DNA of 43,701 nucleotides, taken from GWF2-33-9 sp964405755 (lineage in GTDB: Bacteria; Bacteroidota; Ignavibacteria; Kapaibacteriales; UBA2268). The position numbers and the translations under genes are program-made. This document shows, in pieces, positions 8,922 through 18,138 of this stretch. Position 1 is the first letter of the stretch. Every line of letters starts with the position of its first letter. Location: contig CAYOPF010000005.1 of the NCBI GenBank assembly GCA_964405755.1, forward strand, positions 1-43,701. The letters run 5' to 3'. The notes under the pieces were generated by a model. The model was not told the DNA's origin, did no database searches, and saw only the letters and a list, made by a program, of their open reading frames with translations.

Positions 8922-9522
8922 TTTTTTTTCTTTTAAAATGCTTAAAAATCCAAATACCAAGTGAAATTAATACTATGGCTACTACCAAAATGTAGCCATA
9001 GTTCTCCAATTTTTTGTACATTTCCTGCCAGTTTTGCGAAAAAGCATACCCTAAATAGATTAAAATAAAATTCCACAAACCTGCACTAATTGCACAAAGA
9101 AATGTCGTTTTTCGAACTTTTAAAAGAGACATGCCTGCGAAGAATGAAATTACAGCTCTTGTACCAGTAAGGAATCGGTTGATTACAATTAGCCAATATC
9201 CCCATTTTTGGAACCACTTTTCGACCTTTTGAATATGCTCGTATTTGATGAATTTAATTTTTCCTGCTTCAACCACCTTGCGGTCGAAACTGACACCAAT
9301 GGCAAACATAGTTAAGAATCCAACAACTGAACCCAAGGTTGCAAATATCCATAGTGAAATAAAACTTACATTACCTAAGGGTATCAAAGTTCCTGCAAAT
9401 AATATTACAGCATCACTTGGGGAGGGAGGAAAAATGTTCTCGATAAAGGCAATTAGAAAAACCGCAGCCAATAAATACAAGCTTGGAATGTCCTGCAAAA
9501 AATGGATTATTGTCTCTAGCAT
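8914..9522 (-). CDS. DedA family (SNARE-associated/VTT domain) membrane protein
   Basis: A 202-residue integral membrane protein. It opens 'METIIHFLQDIPSLYLLAAVFLI'-like hydrophobic sequence (starting MLETIIHFL) followed by the DedA signature 'FIENIFPPSPSDAVILFAG'. Its middle has the conserved 'KWGYWLIVINRFLTGTRAVISFFAG' region with the basic residues typical of the family, and it ends with a transmembrane helix and the tail 'FKRKKTN'. DedA proteins are linked to membrane lipid (undecaprenyl phosphate or phospholipid) translocation and envelope homeostasis; the substrate here is unknown. The gene ends in TGA and is tail-to-tail with the response regulator. Confidence 0.88.
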   Translation of the reverse strand: MLETIIHFLQDIPSLYLLAAVFLIAFIENIFPPSPSDAVILFAGTLIPLGNVSFISLWIFATLGSVVGFLTMFAIGVSFDRKVVEAGKIKFIKYEHIQKVEKWFQKWGYWLIVINRFLTGTRAVISFFAGMSLLKVRKTTFLCAISAGLWNFILIYLGYAFSQNWQEMYKKLENYGYILVVAIVLISLGIWIFKHFKRKKTN

Positions 9523-9577
9523 ATTGCAATTTAATAATTTTATGATGATTTTTTGAACTTAATTCAAAAAAAAATCA

Positions 9578-9585
9578 TAATTTTG
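9578..9585 (+). promoter_or_regulatory. Putative -7 promoter element (TAATTTTG) for the T9SS cargo gene
   Basis: TAATTTTG matches the TAnnTTTG consensus. A TTTG at 9552-9555 lies 22 bases upstream, roughly at -33 and at the long end of reported spacing. The downstream ATG at 9654 is 68 bases away, which would give a leader of about 60 bases containing an AAGGA ribosome site. Confidence 0.45.
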
Positions 9586-9653
9586 TAACTTATTTAACTT
9601 TCAAAGCGTCTATTAATATTGAAATTTTTATAATTTAATTTAAGGATTTTTAA

Positions 9654-11033
9654 ATGAAAAAATTATTTGTACTAACTTTAACTATCATAGTTTTGAGTTT
9701 TTCGGCTCAAGCAGAAAAAAGATATGTTGAAAATCTTCGTATTGCAATAGGTCCAAATGATAACTTGGGCGGATTTGAATTGGCTAGTTCACCACTCGAT
9801 AGCCGTGTTGGAGTACCTTCTTTCGACCCGAAAAATTCACCAATTGGCCAATTCGCTATTTTTGCGGATCCAGTCCAAAATCTAGATGTTGGATTCGTAA
9901 CTCGTTACCATCCATTTCCTCAAAATGCAAATGAAGTTGATACTGCTAGAATAATAGTGAACAGGATGGACCCAACCAACACTGCTGATTGGTATTATAT
10001 AGGCGATACTTTTATGCCTGTTAATGTTGTGGATGCAAGCGGAAACTCCGTTTATAAGCTAAATGGATATTTCCAAATGATTCCATCTGTTAGTTTCTTC
10101 TATCCTCAACTAGAAAATGGTGACTTTACTATTGATACTGTTTCTTTCTTTTTACATTCATACCCTAATTCACCAGTGTCGAACTCATTTATTTTCTCAA
10201 TTGCACAAGTTAACCTTTTGAATATGCCCAATTTTGGAACACAACAATTTAATCCGTTTACATTCAATGTTGATTATTACAAACAAGTATACGATAAATT
10301 ACAAGATGCTATTGATATTCCAGCAAAATACATCAACGAGAGATTGGAGCCAAATGGCAGTGGTGGTTATACCATCAAAAGCTCTATAATCGACTTACAA
10401 AACAATCCAAGCATGAACACATACAAACATAACGACCGAATGATGATTTTGATTGCTAAGGATAATTTATCTGATTTAAAGGATTCTGTGAATATAGTTG
10501 GTGCATGGGAATGGACCCAACCATATCAGTATGCTTATGCAGGCACAATTCGTAATTATGGCTTCCAAAAGGATTCCTTGAGTTTTATGAGTGCAACTGT
10601 TGCTCCAAGAAGACCAGGACAAACTTCTCCAGATTACAACACATGGCTTCAAAAATATCCAGCATTTATGAACGAGCAATATGTTCGTAAAAATTATCGT
10701 ATGGTTGTTGTTGGTCGTTATACTGGCGAAATCAATCCAAATGCAGTTCGCGAGTTGAACAATGTTGCAGAGTCGTTCGAATTGTTCCAAAACTATCCAA
10801 ACCCAGTAGTTAATAGTACCAAGATTCATTTTAACATAAAAGAACCTTCATTTGTTACTTTAAAAGTTTATAACTCAATGGGTGAATTAGTTACTACTTT
10901 AGTAAATGAATTTATGAACAGTGGCGAATTCGAATCAAACTTCGAAACACTTGGATTACCAGCAGGTTCTTATTTCTATACATTATCAACTGATAAATAT
11001 AGCAAATCATTACCTATGATTATAACAAAATAA
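9654..11033 (+). CDS. Secreted protein with type IX secretion C-terminal sorting domain, function unknown
   Basis: A 459-residue protein with a Sec signal peptide (MKKLFVLTLTIIVLSFSAQA, cleavage expected after AQA) and a T9SS type A sorting domain from about residue 375 that starts 'ESFELFQNYPNP' and ends 'SLPMIITK'. It should cross the outer membrane through the Por machinery and be released or surface-attached. The middle, about 350 residues, is a beta-rich region I do not recognise. It is preceded by an AAGGA ribosome site and a TAATTTTG element, and followed by a strong hairpin terminator, so it is probably a single-gene transcript. Confidence 0.85.
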   Translation: MKKLFVLTLTIIVLSFSAQAEKRYVENLRIAIGPNDNLGGFELASSPLDSRVGVPSFDPKNSPIGQFAIFADPVQNLDVGFVTRYHPFPQNANEVDTARIIVNRMDPTNTADWYYIGDTFMPVNVVDASGNSVYKLNGYFQMIPSVSFFYPQLENGDFTIDTVSFFLHSYPNSPVSNSFIFSIAQVNLLNMPNFGTQQFNPFTFNVDYYKQVYDKLQDAIDIPAKYINERLEPNGSGGYTIKSSIIDLQNNPSMNTYKHNDRMMILIAKDNLSDLKDSVNIVGAWEWTQPYQYAYAGTIRNYGFQKDSLSFMSATVAPRRPGQTSPDYNTWLQKYPAFMNEQYVRKNYRMVVVGRYTGEINPNAVRELNNVAESFELFQNYPNPVVNSTKIHFNIKEPSFVTLKVYNSMGELVTTLVNEFMNSGEFESNFETLGLPAGSYFYTLSTDKYSKSLPMIITK

Positions 11034-11058
11034 TTTAACTAATACAGATTATTTCAGT

Positions 11059-11090
11059 AAAAGCTGGTCCGAACAAGATCAGCTTTTTTT
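11059..11090 (+). terminator. Rho-independent terminator after the T9SS cargo gene
   Basis: Arm AAAAGCTGGTC (11059-11069) pairs with GATCAGCTTTT (11077-11087) with one G-T wobble and a 7-base loop, and the descending arm runs into a T tract. It lies 26 bases after the stop codon. Confidence 0.85.
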
Positions 11091-11167
11091 CGAATATAAC
11101 TAAGTTTTGTTAAAATTTGGAAGAAGTAGAATTTTACACATTTTAATGTATTTTGGAAAACATTTCA

Positions 11168-11175
11168 TAATTTTG
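11168..11175 (+). promoter_or_regulatory. Putative -7 promoter element (TAATTTTG) for the BNR-repeat protein gene
   Basis: TAATTTTG lies 21 bases before the ATG at 11197 and just after a terminator, where a new promoter is needed. No well-spaced TTTG was found upstream. Confidence 0.4.
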
Positions 11176-11196
11176 TTAGATTAAACGAGGTAGGCA

Positions 11197-12549
11197 ATGA
11201 GAATTAAAATTTTATCTTTATTAATAATTTTATTAACTTTTAAGTTTGCTTTTGGCAATGATTTCGAGCAAATACAAACTCCTTTTAGATATGTCCACAA
11301 AGTAAAATTTCTTGAAAACAATCTAATGATCGTATCGGGAGACTCTGCTTATGTAGATTTAACTACATTTAATCCCTTTATTCAATATGTTGGTGGAGGT
11401 TTCTATAAATCAACTGATATGGGAGTTAAATACCAAGGTCCATATATGGACGGGAATACATTATTAGATATTTCCGTGTCCAAGTTGAAATCAGACAGAT
11501 TGTTTGCAATTGGTGCAAAATTTGGCCGAACTGGCATTTATGAATCAAACGATAAGGGTAATACTTGGTCATTTATGCCTAAATACGAAGAAACATCAAT
11601 AATGCACAAAATAATTACTGTTTCCGATGGTGGTTCGGAATCTGTTTTCATAGCAAATTTAAATGCATCTGATGGGTTGATTATATCTCAAACTAATTTC
11701 GAAAATGTTTTTAAACCAAATACTATTCAATCTCAAGTTTTTGACATCAAATATTCTGTGCAATTAAAACGATTCTTTTTGGCTTCCGATCATAATGAGC
11801 ACGGTAGAGTGATTCAATATTCAGGACTTGGAACAATAAAAGATATTTCGGGATTAGAGAAATTGCGAGTACTCTCCGTACAGCCTTCCACTATAAATCC
11901 TGCTTATATTTATGCTGGTGCTGATTCAATTACTTTTGCGAAAGTTGCAGTTGGCAAGGGTATTTATATGAGCATTGATACAGGTAAAACTTGGAAATAC
12001 CTAACAGGAGGTGGAATGAGAGTTTTCGATATTCAGGAACATCCTTCAGAAACAAATTATATAGCTGCTGCTATGGGGAGTGGTGGTGTAGGTATTTCTT
12101 CCAATTATGGTCAATACTTCGAAGTTTACCGTGGTGGCTTGCCTAAAGATGCAGAAGTGCGAAGTGTGGCAATCCCTAATATCCAGATTGACGCTCTTGG
12201 TATTATCGTATATCCAGTTACATTGGAACATGGAGTATTTAAATCTCGCCCCTTGACTTCTTCTATACAAAATTCATCATATAGCAAAGATTTTCGTATT
12301 GAATTAATTTCACCAAATCCTGCTTCAAGTTATGTGAACATTCAATATTATATTTCCGAATCAAGCGAAGTCGAACTTTTGATAATAAATAATATTGGAC
12401 AAATTTTACATAGCAGTGTTTTAGGATATGCTCGTGATGGTTTCAATAGTCTATCAATTAATGATTTAATTTTACCAAATGGAGCATATCAATTGATTTT
12501 GAAAACTAACAAACAAGTTGTGAGTCAAAATTTAATTATCAGTAAATAA
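11197..12549 (+). CDS. Secreted BNR/sialidase-repeat beta-propeller-like protein with T9SS sorting domain
   Basis: A 450-residue protein with an N-terminal signal peptide (MRIKILSLLIILLTFKFAFG). At least three Asp-box-like repeats, of pattern S-x-D-x-G-x-T-W, are visible: 'STDMGVKYQ', 'SNDKGNTWSF' and 'SIDTGKTWKY'. They are spaced as in sialidase or HCF136-like propellers. The C-terminal 80 residues ('SPNPASSYVNIQY' to 'SQNLIISK') form a T9SS sorting domain. No enzymatic residues can be assigned, so a binding or structural surface role is as likely as hydrolysis. Its stop overlaps the murI start by one base, giving an unusual pairing of a surface protein with a cell-wall precursor enzyme. Confidence 0.8.
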   Translation: MRIKILSLLIILLTFKFAFGNDFEQIQTPFRYVHKVKFLENNLMIVSGDSAYVDLTTFNPFIQYVGGGFYKSTDMGVKYQGPYMDGNTLLDISVSKLKSDRLFAIGAKFGRTGIYESNDKGNTWSFMPKYEETSIMHKIITVSDGGSESVFIANLNASDGLIISQTNFENVFKPNTIQSQVFDIKYSVQLKRFFLASDHNEHGRVIQYSGLGTIKDISGLEKLRVLSVQPSTINPAYIYAGADSITFAKVAVGKGIYMSIDTGKTWKYLTGGGMRVFDIQEHPSETNYIAAAMGSGGVGISSNYGQYFEVYRGGLPKDAEVRSVAIPNIQIDALGIIVYPVTLEHGVFKSRPLTSSIQNSSYSKDFRIELISPNPASSYVNIQYYISESSEVELLIINNIGQILHSSVLGYARDGFNSLSINDLILPNGAYQLILKTNKQVVSQNLIISK

Positions 12550-13376
12550 TGGCACAATCCAGTAGTCCAATTGGTGTTTTCGATTCAGGTGTAGGTGGAT
12601 TAACTGTATTAAAGCAATTAATACGCTTTTTGCCTAATGAAAGTTTTGTTTATTTGGGAGATACAGCAAGAGTTCCTTATGGCAATAAATCACCTGAAAC
12701 TATAAAGAGATATGCCCGCGAAGCCACGCATTTTATGCTCGAAAAGAATGTGAAAATGATTGTAATAGCTTGCAATACCGTTTCTTCACTTGCAATCAAA
12801 GAAGTAAGAAAAGTAGCCCAAGACATCGACATTGTTGGTATGATTGATTTTTCGGCGATTGCGGCTTATCGCACATCGAGAAATAAAAAAATCGGTATAA
12901 TTGGTACAAGAGCCACAATAAGTAGCAAAGGTTATGAAGAACAATTGTCATTCATATCCCAAAGCAATCCTTTAGAAATAAAATCAGCCCCATGTCCCTT
13001 ATTTGTTCCGCTAGTCGAAGAACTCCAAATTGATACAGAAGCAACGAAATTAATTGCTAAGGAATATCTTGAACCTTTTATTACTTTTGGTGCAGACACC
13101 TTAATATTAGGTTGTACTCATTATCCAGCTTTAAAAAAAGTAATTAACGATTTGCTGCCAGATGTTGATTTGATAGATACCGGTGAGCAATCCGCAATTC
13201 AGGTACTTAGAATTTTGGCAGAAAAACAATTGTTAAATAATTCGACGATTGATTTTTCAACTACTCCTCAAATCGAATTCTATCTCACAGACTTTTCCTA
13301 TAGTTTTATCCAGCTTGCTGAATTATTGCTTGGATTCCCTATTCAAAATCCAAAATTGATAGAATTTAGCAGTTAA
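12549..13376 (+). CDS. murI: Glutamate racemase
   Basis: A 275-residue cytoplasmic enzyme making D-glutamate for peptidoglycan. It has the N-terminal signature 'IGVFDSGVGGLTVLKQL', 'YLGDTARVPYGNKS', the first catalytic cysteine in 'IACNTVSS' (near residue 77) and the second in 'LGCTHYPAL' (near residue 190). Length is normal for the family. The ATG shares its A with the preceding TAA stop, so translation is probably coupled to the upstream surface-protein gene. Two peptidoglycan hydrolase genes lie about 5 kb downstream. Confidence 0.95.
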   Translation: MAQSSSPIGVFDSGVGGLTVLKQLIRFLPNESFVYLGDTARVPYGNKSPETIKRYAREATHFMLEKNVKMIVIACNTVSSLAIKEVRKVAQDIDIVGMIDFSAIAAYRTSRNKKIGIIGTRATISSKGYEEQLSFISQSNPLEIKSAPCPLFVPLVEELQIDTEATKLIAKEYLEPFITFGADTLILGCTHYPALKKVINDLLPDVDLIDTGEQSAIQVLRILAEKQLLNNSTIDFSTTPQIEFYLTDFSYSFIQLAELLLGFPIQNPKLIEFSS

Positions 13377-13435
13377 ATGTAATTTATTTTAGTTTATTTT
13401 GTCTATAATATTAATACAAATAGACATTACAGAAG

Positions 13436-14128
13436 ATGAAATCAATACTAATAATAATAATATTTTTTTACACCTTTTCCCTTTTTTCACAAGGAAATTC
13501 CGAAAGAATTTTTAAAAAAGATTCAGTTTTTATTTTTAAACCATCTAAACCATTAACACTATTTGGAGAAGAACATAATACAATAAGTGCAGCATTAGGT
13601 GCGGATATTCTTTTTTCTAATTCAGGTTTCGGATTAGGTTTTTTCTATCATAATTTTTTGGACGATGAGAATTTGCTGACTGCTAACTTTTTTGTATCAG
13701 GTCTAAGAAATACAGACGAGTGGGAATATTGGGATTGGAATACGGGTCAATGGGTTGTACCTGGCAAAATTAACAGACTCTTTATACTACCTGTTACAGT
13801 TGGTTATACAAGAATCCTTTTTGCAGATGCACTCGGTGGTAGCTTCAAACCATTTGTATCTGTTGGGATGGGACCGTCATTTGTATTTGCTACACCATAT
13901 ATTAAAAGTTGGTTCGAATCTTGGAAAGATGTTAATGTTTTAACTCAATTTGGGGGCTACATTGGGGTGGGTGGATATTTTAGAACCATCGGAAGCTCAA
14001 TAGCAAATATAAACATAAAGTATTATTATATTCCCATCGGAGGTGATGGTATAGAAAGCATTGAAGGCTTACCTATACATAATGCAGGAGGTATTGTTAT
14101 TTCATTAAGTATTGGATATGGCTTCTAA
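13436..14128 (+). CDS. Probable outer-membrane beta-barrel protein, function unknown
   Basis: A 230-residue protein with a signal peptide (MKSILIIIIFFYTFSLFSQG). The rest alternates polar and aromatic residues in beta-strand fashion, rich in Gly, Phe and Tyr ('GFGLGFFYHNFL', 'GGYIGVGGYF'). It ends 'GIVISLSIGYGF', with the C-terminal phenylalanine common in outer-membrane barrels. No family signature is recognised. It sits 59 bases after murI with no terminator between, so it could share that transcript or have its own weak promoter. Confidence 0.65.
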   Translation: MKSILIIIIFFYTFSLFSQGNSERIFKKDSVFIFKPSKPLTLFGEEHNTISAALGADILFSNSGFGLGFFYHNFLDDENLLTANFFVSGLRNTDEWEYWDWNTGQWVVPGKINRLFILPVTVGYTRILFADALGGSFKPFVSVGMGPSFVFATPYIKSWFESWKDVNVLTQFGGYIGVGGYFRTIGSSIANINIKYYYIPIGGDGIESIEGLPIHNAGGIVISLSIGYGF

Positions 14129-14143
14129 TTCAATAAACTTTTA

Positions 14144-14151
14144 TAATTTTG
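14144..14151 (+). promoter_or_regulatory. Putative -7 promoter element (TAATTTTG) for the 1316-residue surface protein
   Basis: TAATTTTG ends 15 bases before the ATG at 14167, implying a very short leader. No good -33 TTTG is visible. The spacing resembles the minus-strand element before the namZ-like gene. Confidence 0.4.
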
Positions 14152-14166
14152 TAAAAACTTCTTTAT

Positions 14167-17100
14167 ATGAAAAAATATATATACACTTTAATATTATTTC
14201 TGGTTTCACCATTACTTTTATCTGCACAATCTGTTGTAATTAGCGAATATATGAACCAATCAGGCACTCCTGATGGTGAATGGACAGAATTAATAGTTAC
14301 TGGTCATGGTGTTGATATTCGGGGGTGGACATTAAGAGATAATTCGGACTCGGAAAGTTGGCGTCCTGGTGTAAAATTCAAAAATATCGAATTTTGGAAT
14401 TTGTTAAGAAAGGGTACAATAATCGTTGTTAATCACAGATATTCTGGTTTACAACAAGATAATAATCGTTCTGATGGGTATATCGAGGTAACTGCTGCCG
14501 ATCCTGCTTTCTTTGATATCCCGGCCGATTTCGAATCTGGGGGTTCTTTAAGCATTAATCAACAAAACGATATGATTCAGTTGCTAGATGCCAGCGGCAA
14601 TAATGTTCACACTTTAGGTCATTCACAGCAATCAGGTTCATCTTGGACAGATTTTCAAGCTATTGTAGGTCCCAAGATGATGCATAATGGACAACTTGCA
14701 AATGGTTCGAGTTTGAGAGTATTTCCTGGGAATGATATCAATGAATATGTTGTAGGTTTCGACCAAAATAGATTGTATTCAGTTGCCAATAACAGTTCAT
14801 CCAAAGGACAACCTAACAAAAGGGTAGCTTCGGATCAACAATTAAATTATTTATTTTGGCAAACTTTACGTGAACCAAATTGGGGCACAAGTAATCTTAT
14901 AACAACAGTCAAATTTGTTGGAAACGATGCACTAATATATTGGGGAATTCTATCTGATAGAAAGTTTAGCGAATTCGAAGGATTTATGATTGTAAGAATA
15001 CCATTGCTTCAAGTAGCAAACTTCATAGAACCACTTGATAGTAAGGTATATCAAGTTGGTCAGAATATCGAAGGAGGCTCAGGAAAAGTGGTAGGTGATA
15101 TCAGTTTCCTAACATATCTCGCCAATGATCAATCTTTTGTTGATAAAGATTTTGTTGTAAGTGCAGAATGCGATCAATCATATATTTATAAGATTTACTA
15201 TTATCTTTATAATGCTGATCAACAGTTAAAAGATGGCTATCCCGAAACTGGACGTGGTCGGGCATATAATAATCTTTCGTTTTCTACCCCAACAATTTTT
15301 AAACAATTACCTCAAAAACCAATAATAATCACCAAGGATAACAAAACTGAATTTTGTGAAAATGAAGACATCGAACTAACATCTTCAGTAACCCAAAGTT
15401 CAGAGAATGCTCTCCAGTGGCTATTGGACGGTAATGCAATTCCAGGGGCAACAACGAAAACATATAAACCAACACAATCTGGTCAATATGTTGTAAAAGT
15501 TACAAACACTCTCTCCAAATGCGAGAACTTATCAGAAATTTTTGAAATCAAAATACTACCACAACCTGTTGCGAAATTATACCAAGTTACAAAGCAAGGT
15601 AAAATTCCAATTCTGAAAGATACAACCTACTATGTTTGTAAGGATGATGATCCCGATTTCGATTTCCCGGTGTTGGAGATGGAAGGAGGTTCTCGTTTGG
15701 AATGGTATTTTAATGATAAGTTAAAGAATGAAGAAATTAACAGAAACCAGACTATAGCAGTTCAAAAAGGCAAATATTTTGGTATCGTCAAGAATGGTGA
15801 TTGCATCGACAAAACTCCAAATGTATTTTTGGAACACATACAATATTTTTTCGAAATTAAGCCTAATCCATTATTTTTAGATTCGGACGACAACCCAGAA
15901 GGAGAAGTAACAATTACCAATAATTCCAATGTTGATGTTGTAATTACCGATCCTCTTAAATTTAAAGTACTTAACCCTGCTTTTACCCTTGTCGACGTAC
16001 AATTTCCTTTGGAAATCAAGAAGAATCAAAGTAAAAAAGTTAAAATTAACTATCAAAGAGCACAAAATGGCAAAGATGAAACATACATCTTGATGGTTCT
16101 TGATTGTTTCCAGGCTTTCAGAATTAATTTAAGCGGAGTGAAAAAAGCCCCAGGCGTAGCCGAAGTTGTAGCTTTTCCCAACGAAACAGATTTTGGTATA
16201 GTTCCCGATTGCGAAGTAGACAAACTGGTGAAAACAATTACTATTAAATCGGTTGGAACTGTACCAGTTAAAATTTTGAACACAAAATACTCGAACAATC
16301 TCTCAATTGTTGAAGATTTACCAAAAATAATATCTGAGAATGAATCATTGGATTTTGAACTAAAAGTAATAAATTCCAATGAGGGAATTTATAACGAGAT
16401 TATCGAAATTCCATTCGAAACATTGGAAACAACACCAAAATCTGGTTCAGTTAAGGTTAGTTTGAAGTATCAAATTGTACATCCAAAATTAATGTATAAT
16501 TCGTTGTCAAAGATTAATATTCCTACTTGTTCCGATAGTGCTGTTTATGATTTTGAAATTGAAAACCCTACTGATTTACCTATAACAATAACCAAGAATT
16601 TTAATTCACCTAAAGTGCAAATTGATTATCCACCAATACCAATTTATCTGAAAGCAAAAGAAAAGACAAAATTAAGACTTATAGCAGTAACGAATGCTAA
16701 CGATATTATTAATGAAAAATTAAGTATAAATCCTTGTAATATTGATACTGCAATTGTTTTCAACTTAGAAAAAAGCAATATATCTATTAAGATCGATCAA
16801 AATCAACACGATTTTGGAGTAATACCCTTCTGCGCCAATGGTATGTATCCAACTAAGTTTAATACCAAACTTAATATCCAAAGTGGTTCTGGTAAAGTAA
16901 AGGAAATTAAAAATTTAAATAATTTTAAGGTAAATCTAAACAATAATCAGATTGTTAATGGAGTTTATCCTTTGGAATTAGAATATGTTGGAATAACACC
17001 AGGAGTGTTCAGCGACAACATACAAATAATATTCGATCCATGCGATATAATGATTGAATTAACACTTTCGGGTATGTCGGTCAAACCCGAAATAGAAGCG

Positions 17101-18117
17101 GACCCGCAGTTTGTTAGTTTTGGGAATGTTACTATTTCGCAAGAATATACTCAAGCGATAAACGTAAAAAATAAATCACCATTCCCACTCGACTTTACTT
17201 TTCAGACAAATAAACCAGAATTTAAGTCTTCTGAATATAAACTTAAAATCGATTCAGACGAATCTGGCGTTATCCAACTATCATTCAAAAGCGATAAACC
17301 AAACACTTCATATATCGATACACTCTACATTTACACTGAACCTTGTGCAGAAATTATCCTTAAAATTCCATTAAGTGTTAAAACTCTTTCTAATTTCGCA
17401 AATGGAATAGTATCAATAGAATTACCAGAAGTAGTTTCAGGGTATATTGGCGATGTTATCAAAGTGCCAATTACACATGAAACTAAAAATATGAATATTT
17501 CATCGGCCGGTATTACAGAATTGAAATACTATTTTAAATATAATGGCACACAAGTATATCCTGATAATATTATACCTAAAAATAAAAATTGGACAAATAT
17601 TATAGACAAATTAATTCTTACCGAAGAATCAATAAATAACGCAACATTGGAGATTAAACTTAAATCCAAGGTAGAAAACAAGGAAGATTTGGATTTCGAC
17701 GTAATGCTACTGATGCTCCAGACAAATAAATTAAGTAATATTCTCAAAATTGATAGTATGCAAGTGGTTGCTGGTGGAGAGATTACTTTTGAATTAGATT
17801 CCTCTAAAATACAAACATTGGAAAACTGTCGATTAACTCAACGAAATATCATATTTGATAATTCAGAATATATACCAAAAGTAGAATATAAAAATGATAA
17901 GATAAATATCGAATTCCATACTCCAATAAATGGTGATGTGGCAATCAACCTATACTCATCTAGTGGGGAATTGCTACAGAATAATCATTATACAGAAGTT
18001 AAATACGGTACCTACCAAACTCAAATTGATGTGTCGAAATATCAAAGTGGTGTTTATTTTATTGAAGTGCAAACCCCAATGGGCAGATTTACCAAGAAAA
18101 TAATAATTTTTAGATAG
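14167..18117 (+). CDS. Large cell-surface protein: lamin-tail domain, repeated immunoglobulin-like domains, T9SS sorting domain
   Basis: A 1316-residue exported protein with a signal peptide ending 'LLLSAQS'. Directly after it 'VVISEYMNQSGTPDGEWTELIV...IRGWTLRD' matches a lamin-tail (LTD) domain (about 22-150), a fold common in secreted Bacteroidota proteins. An Ig-like segment follows near 400-460 ('WLLDGNAIPGATTKTYKPTQSGQY'). From about 660 onwards come three or more ~100-residue modules of the ASH/choice-of-anchor type, each starting near '(D/V)FG(I/V/N)', for example 'ETDFGIVPDCE', 'QHDFGVIPFCA' and 'FVSFGNVTIS'. The last ~75 residues ('INGDVAINLYSSSGELL' to 'KKIIIFR') form a type A sorting domain. 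An adhesin or scaffold role is inferred; no catalytic motif is seen. Confidence 0.8.
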   Translation: MKKYIYTLILFLVSPLLLSAQSVVISEYMNQSGTPDGEWTELIVTGHGVDIRGWTLRDNSDSESWRPGVKFKNIEFWNLLRKGTIIVVNHRYSGLQQDNNRSDGYIEVTAADPAFFDIPADFESGGSLSINQQNDMIQLLDASGNNVHTLGHSQQSGSSWTDFQAIVGPKMMHNGQLANGSSLRVFPGNDINEYVVGFDQNRLYSVANNSSSKGQPNKRVASDQQLNYLFWQTLREPNWGTSNLITTVKFVGNDALIYWGILSDRKFSEFEGFMIVRIPLLQVANFIEPLDSKVYQVGQNIEGGSGKVVGDISFLTYLANDQSFVDKDFVVSAECDQSYIYKIYYYLYNADQQLKDGYPETGRGRAYNNLSFSTPTIFKQLPQKPIIITKDNKTEFCENEDIELTSSVTQSSENALQWLLDGNAIPGATTKTYKPTQSGQYVVKVTNTLSKCENLSEIFEIKILPQPVAKLYQVTKQGKIPILKDTTYYVCKDDDPDFDFPVLEMEGGSRLEWYFNDKLKNEEINRNQTIAVQKGKYFGIVKNGDCIDKTPNVFLEHIQYFFEIKPNPLFLDSDDNPEGEVTITNNSNVDVVITDPLKFKVLNPAFTLVDVQFPLEIKKNQSKKVKINYQRAQNGKDETYILMVLDCFQAFRINLSGVKKAPGVAEVVAFPNETDFGIVPDCEVDKLVKTITIKSVGTVPVKILNTKYSNNLSIVEDLPKIISENESLDFELKVINSNEGIYNEIIEIPFETLETTPKSGSVKVSLKYQIVHPKLMYNSLSKINIPTCSDSAVYDFEIENPTDLPITITKNFNSPKVQIDYPPIPIYLKAKEKTKLRLIAVTNANDIINEKLSINPCNIDTAIVFNLEKSNISIKIDQNQHDFGVIPFCANGMYPTKFNTKLNIQSGSGKVKEIKNLNNFKVNLNNNQIVNGVYPLELEYVGITPGVFSDNIQIIFDPCDIMIELTLSGMSVKPEIEADPQFVSFGNVTISQEYTQAINVKNKSPFPLDFTFQTNKPEFKSSEYKLKIDSDESGVIQLSFKSDKPNTSYIDTLYIYTEPCAEIILKIPLSVKTLSNFANGIVSIELPEVVSGYIGDVIKVPITHETKNMNISSAGITELKYYFKYNGTQVYPDNIIPKNKNWTNIIDKLILTEESINNATLEIKLKSKVENKEDLDFDVMLLMLQTNKLSNILKIDSMQVVAGGEITFELDSSKIQTLENCRLTQRNIIFDNSEYIPKVEYKNDKINIEFHTPINGDVAINLYSSSGELLQNNHYTEVKYGTYQTQIDVSKYQSGVYFIEVQTPMGRFTKKIIIFR

Positions 18118-18138
18118 GAAAATCAGCAACCAGTATTA

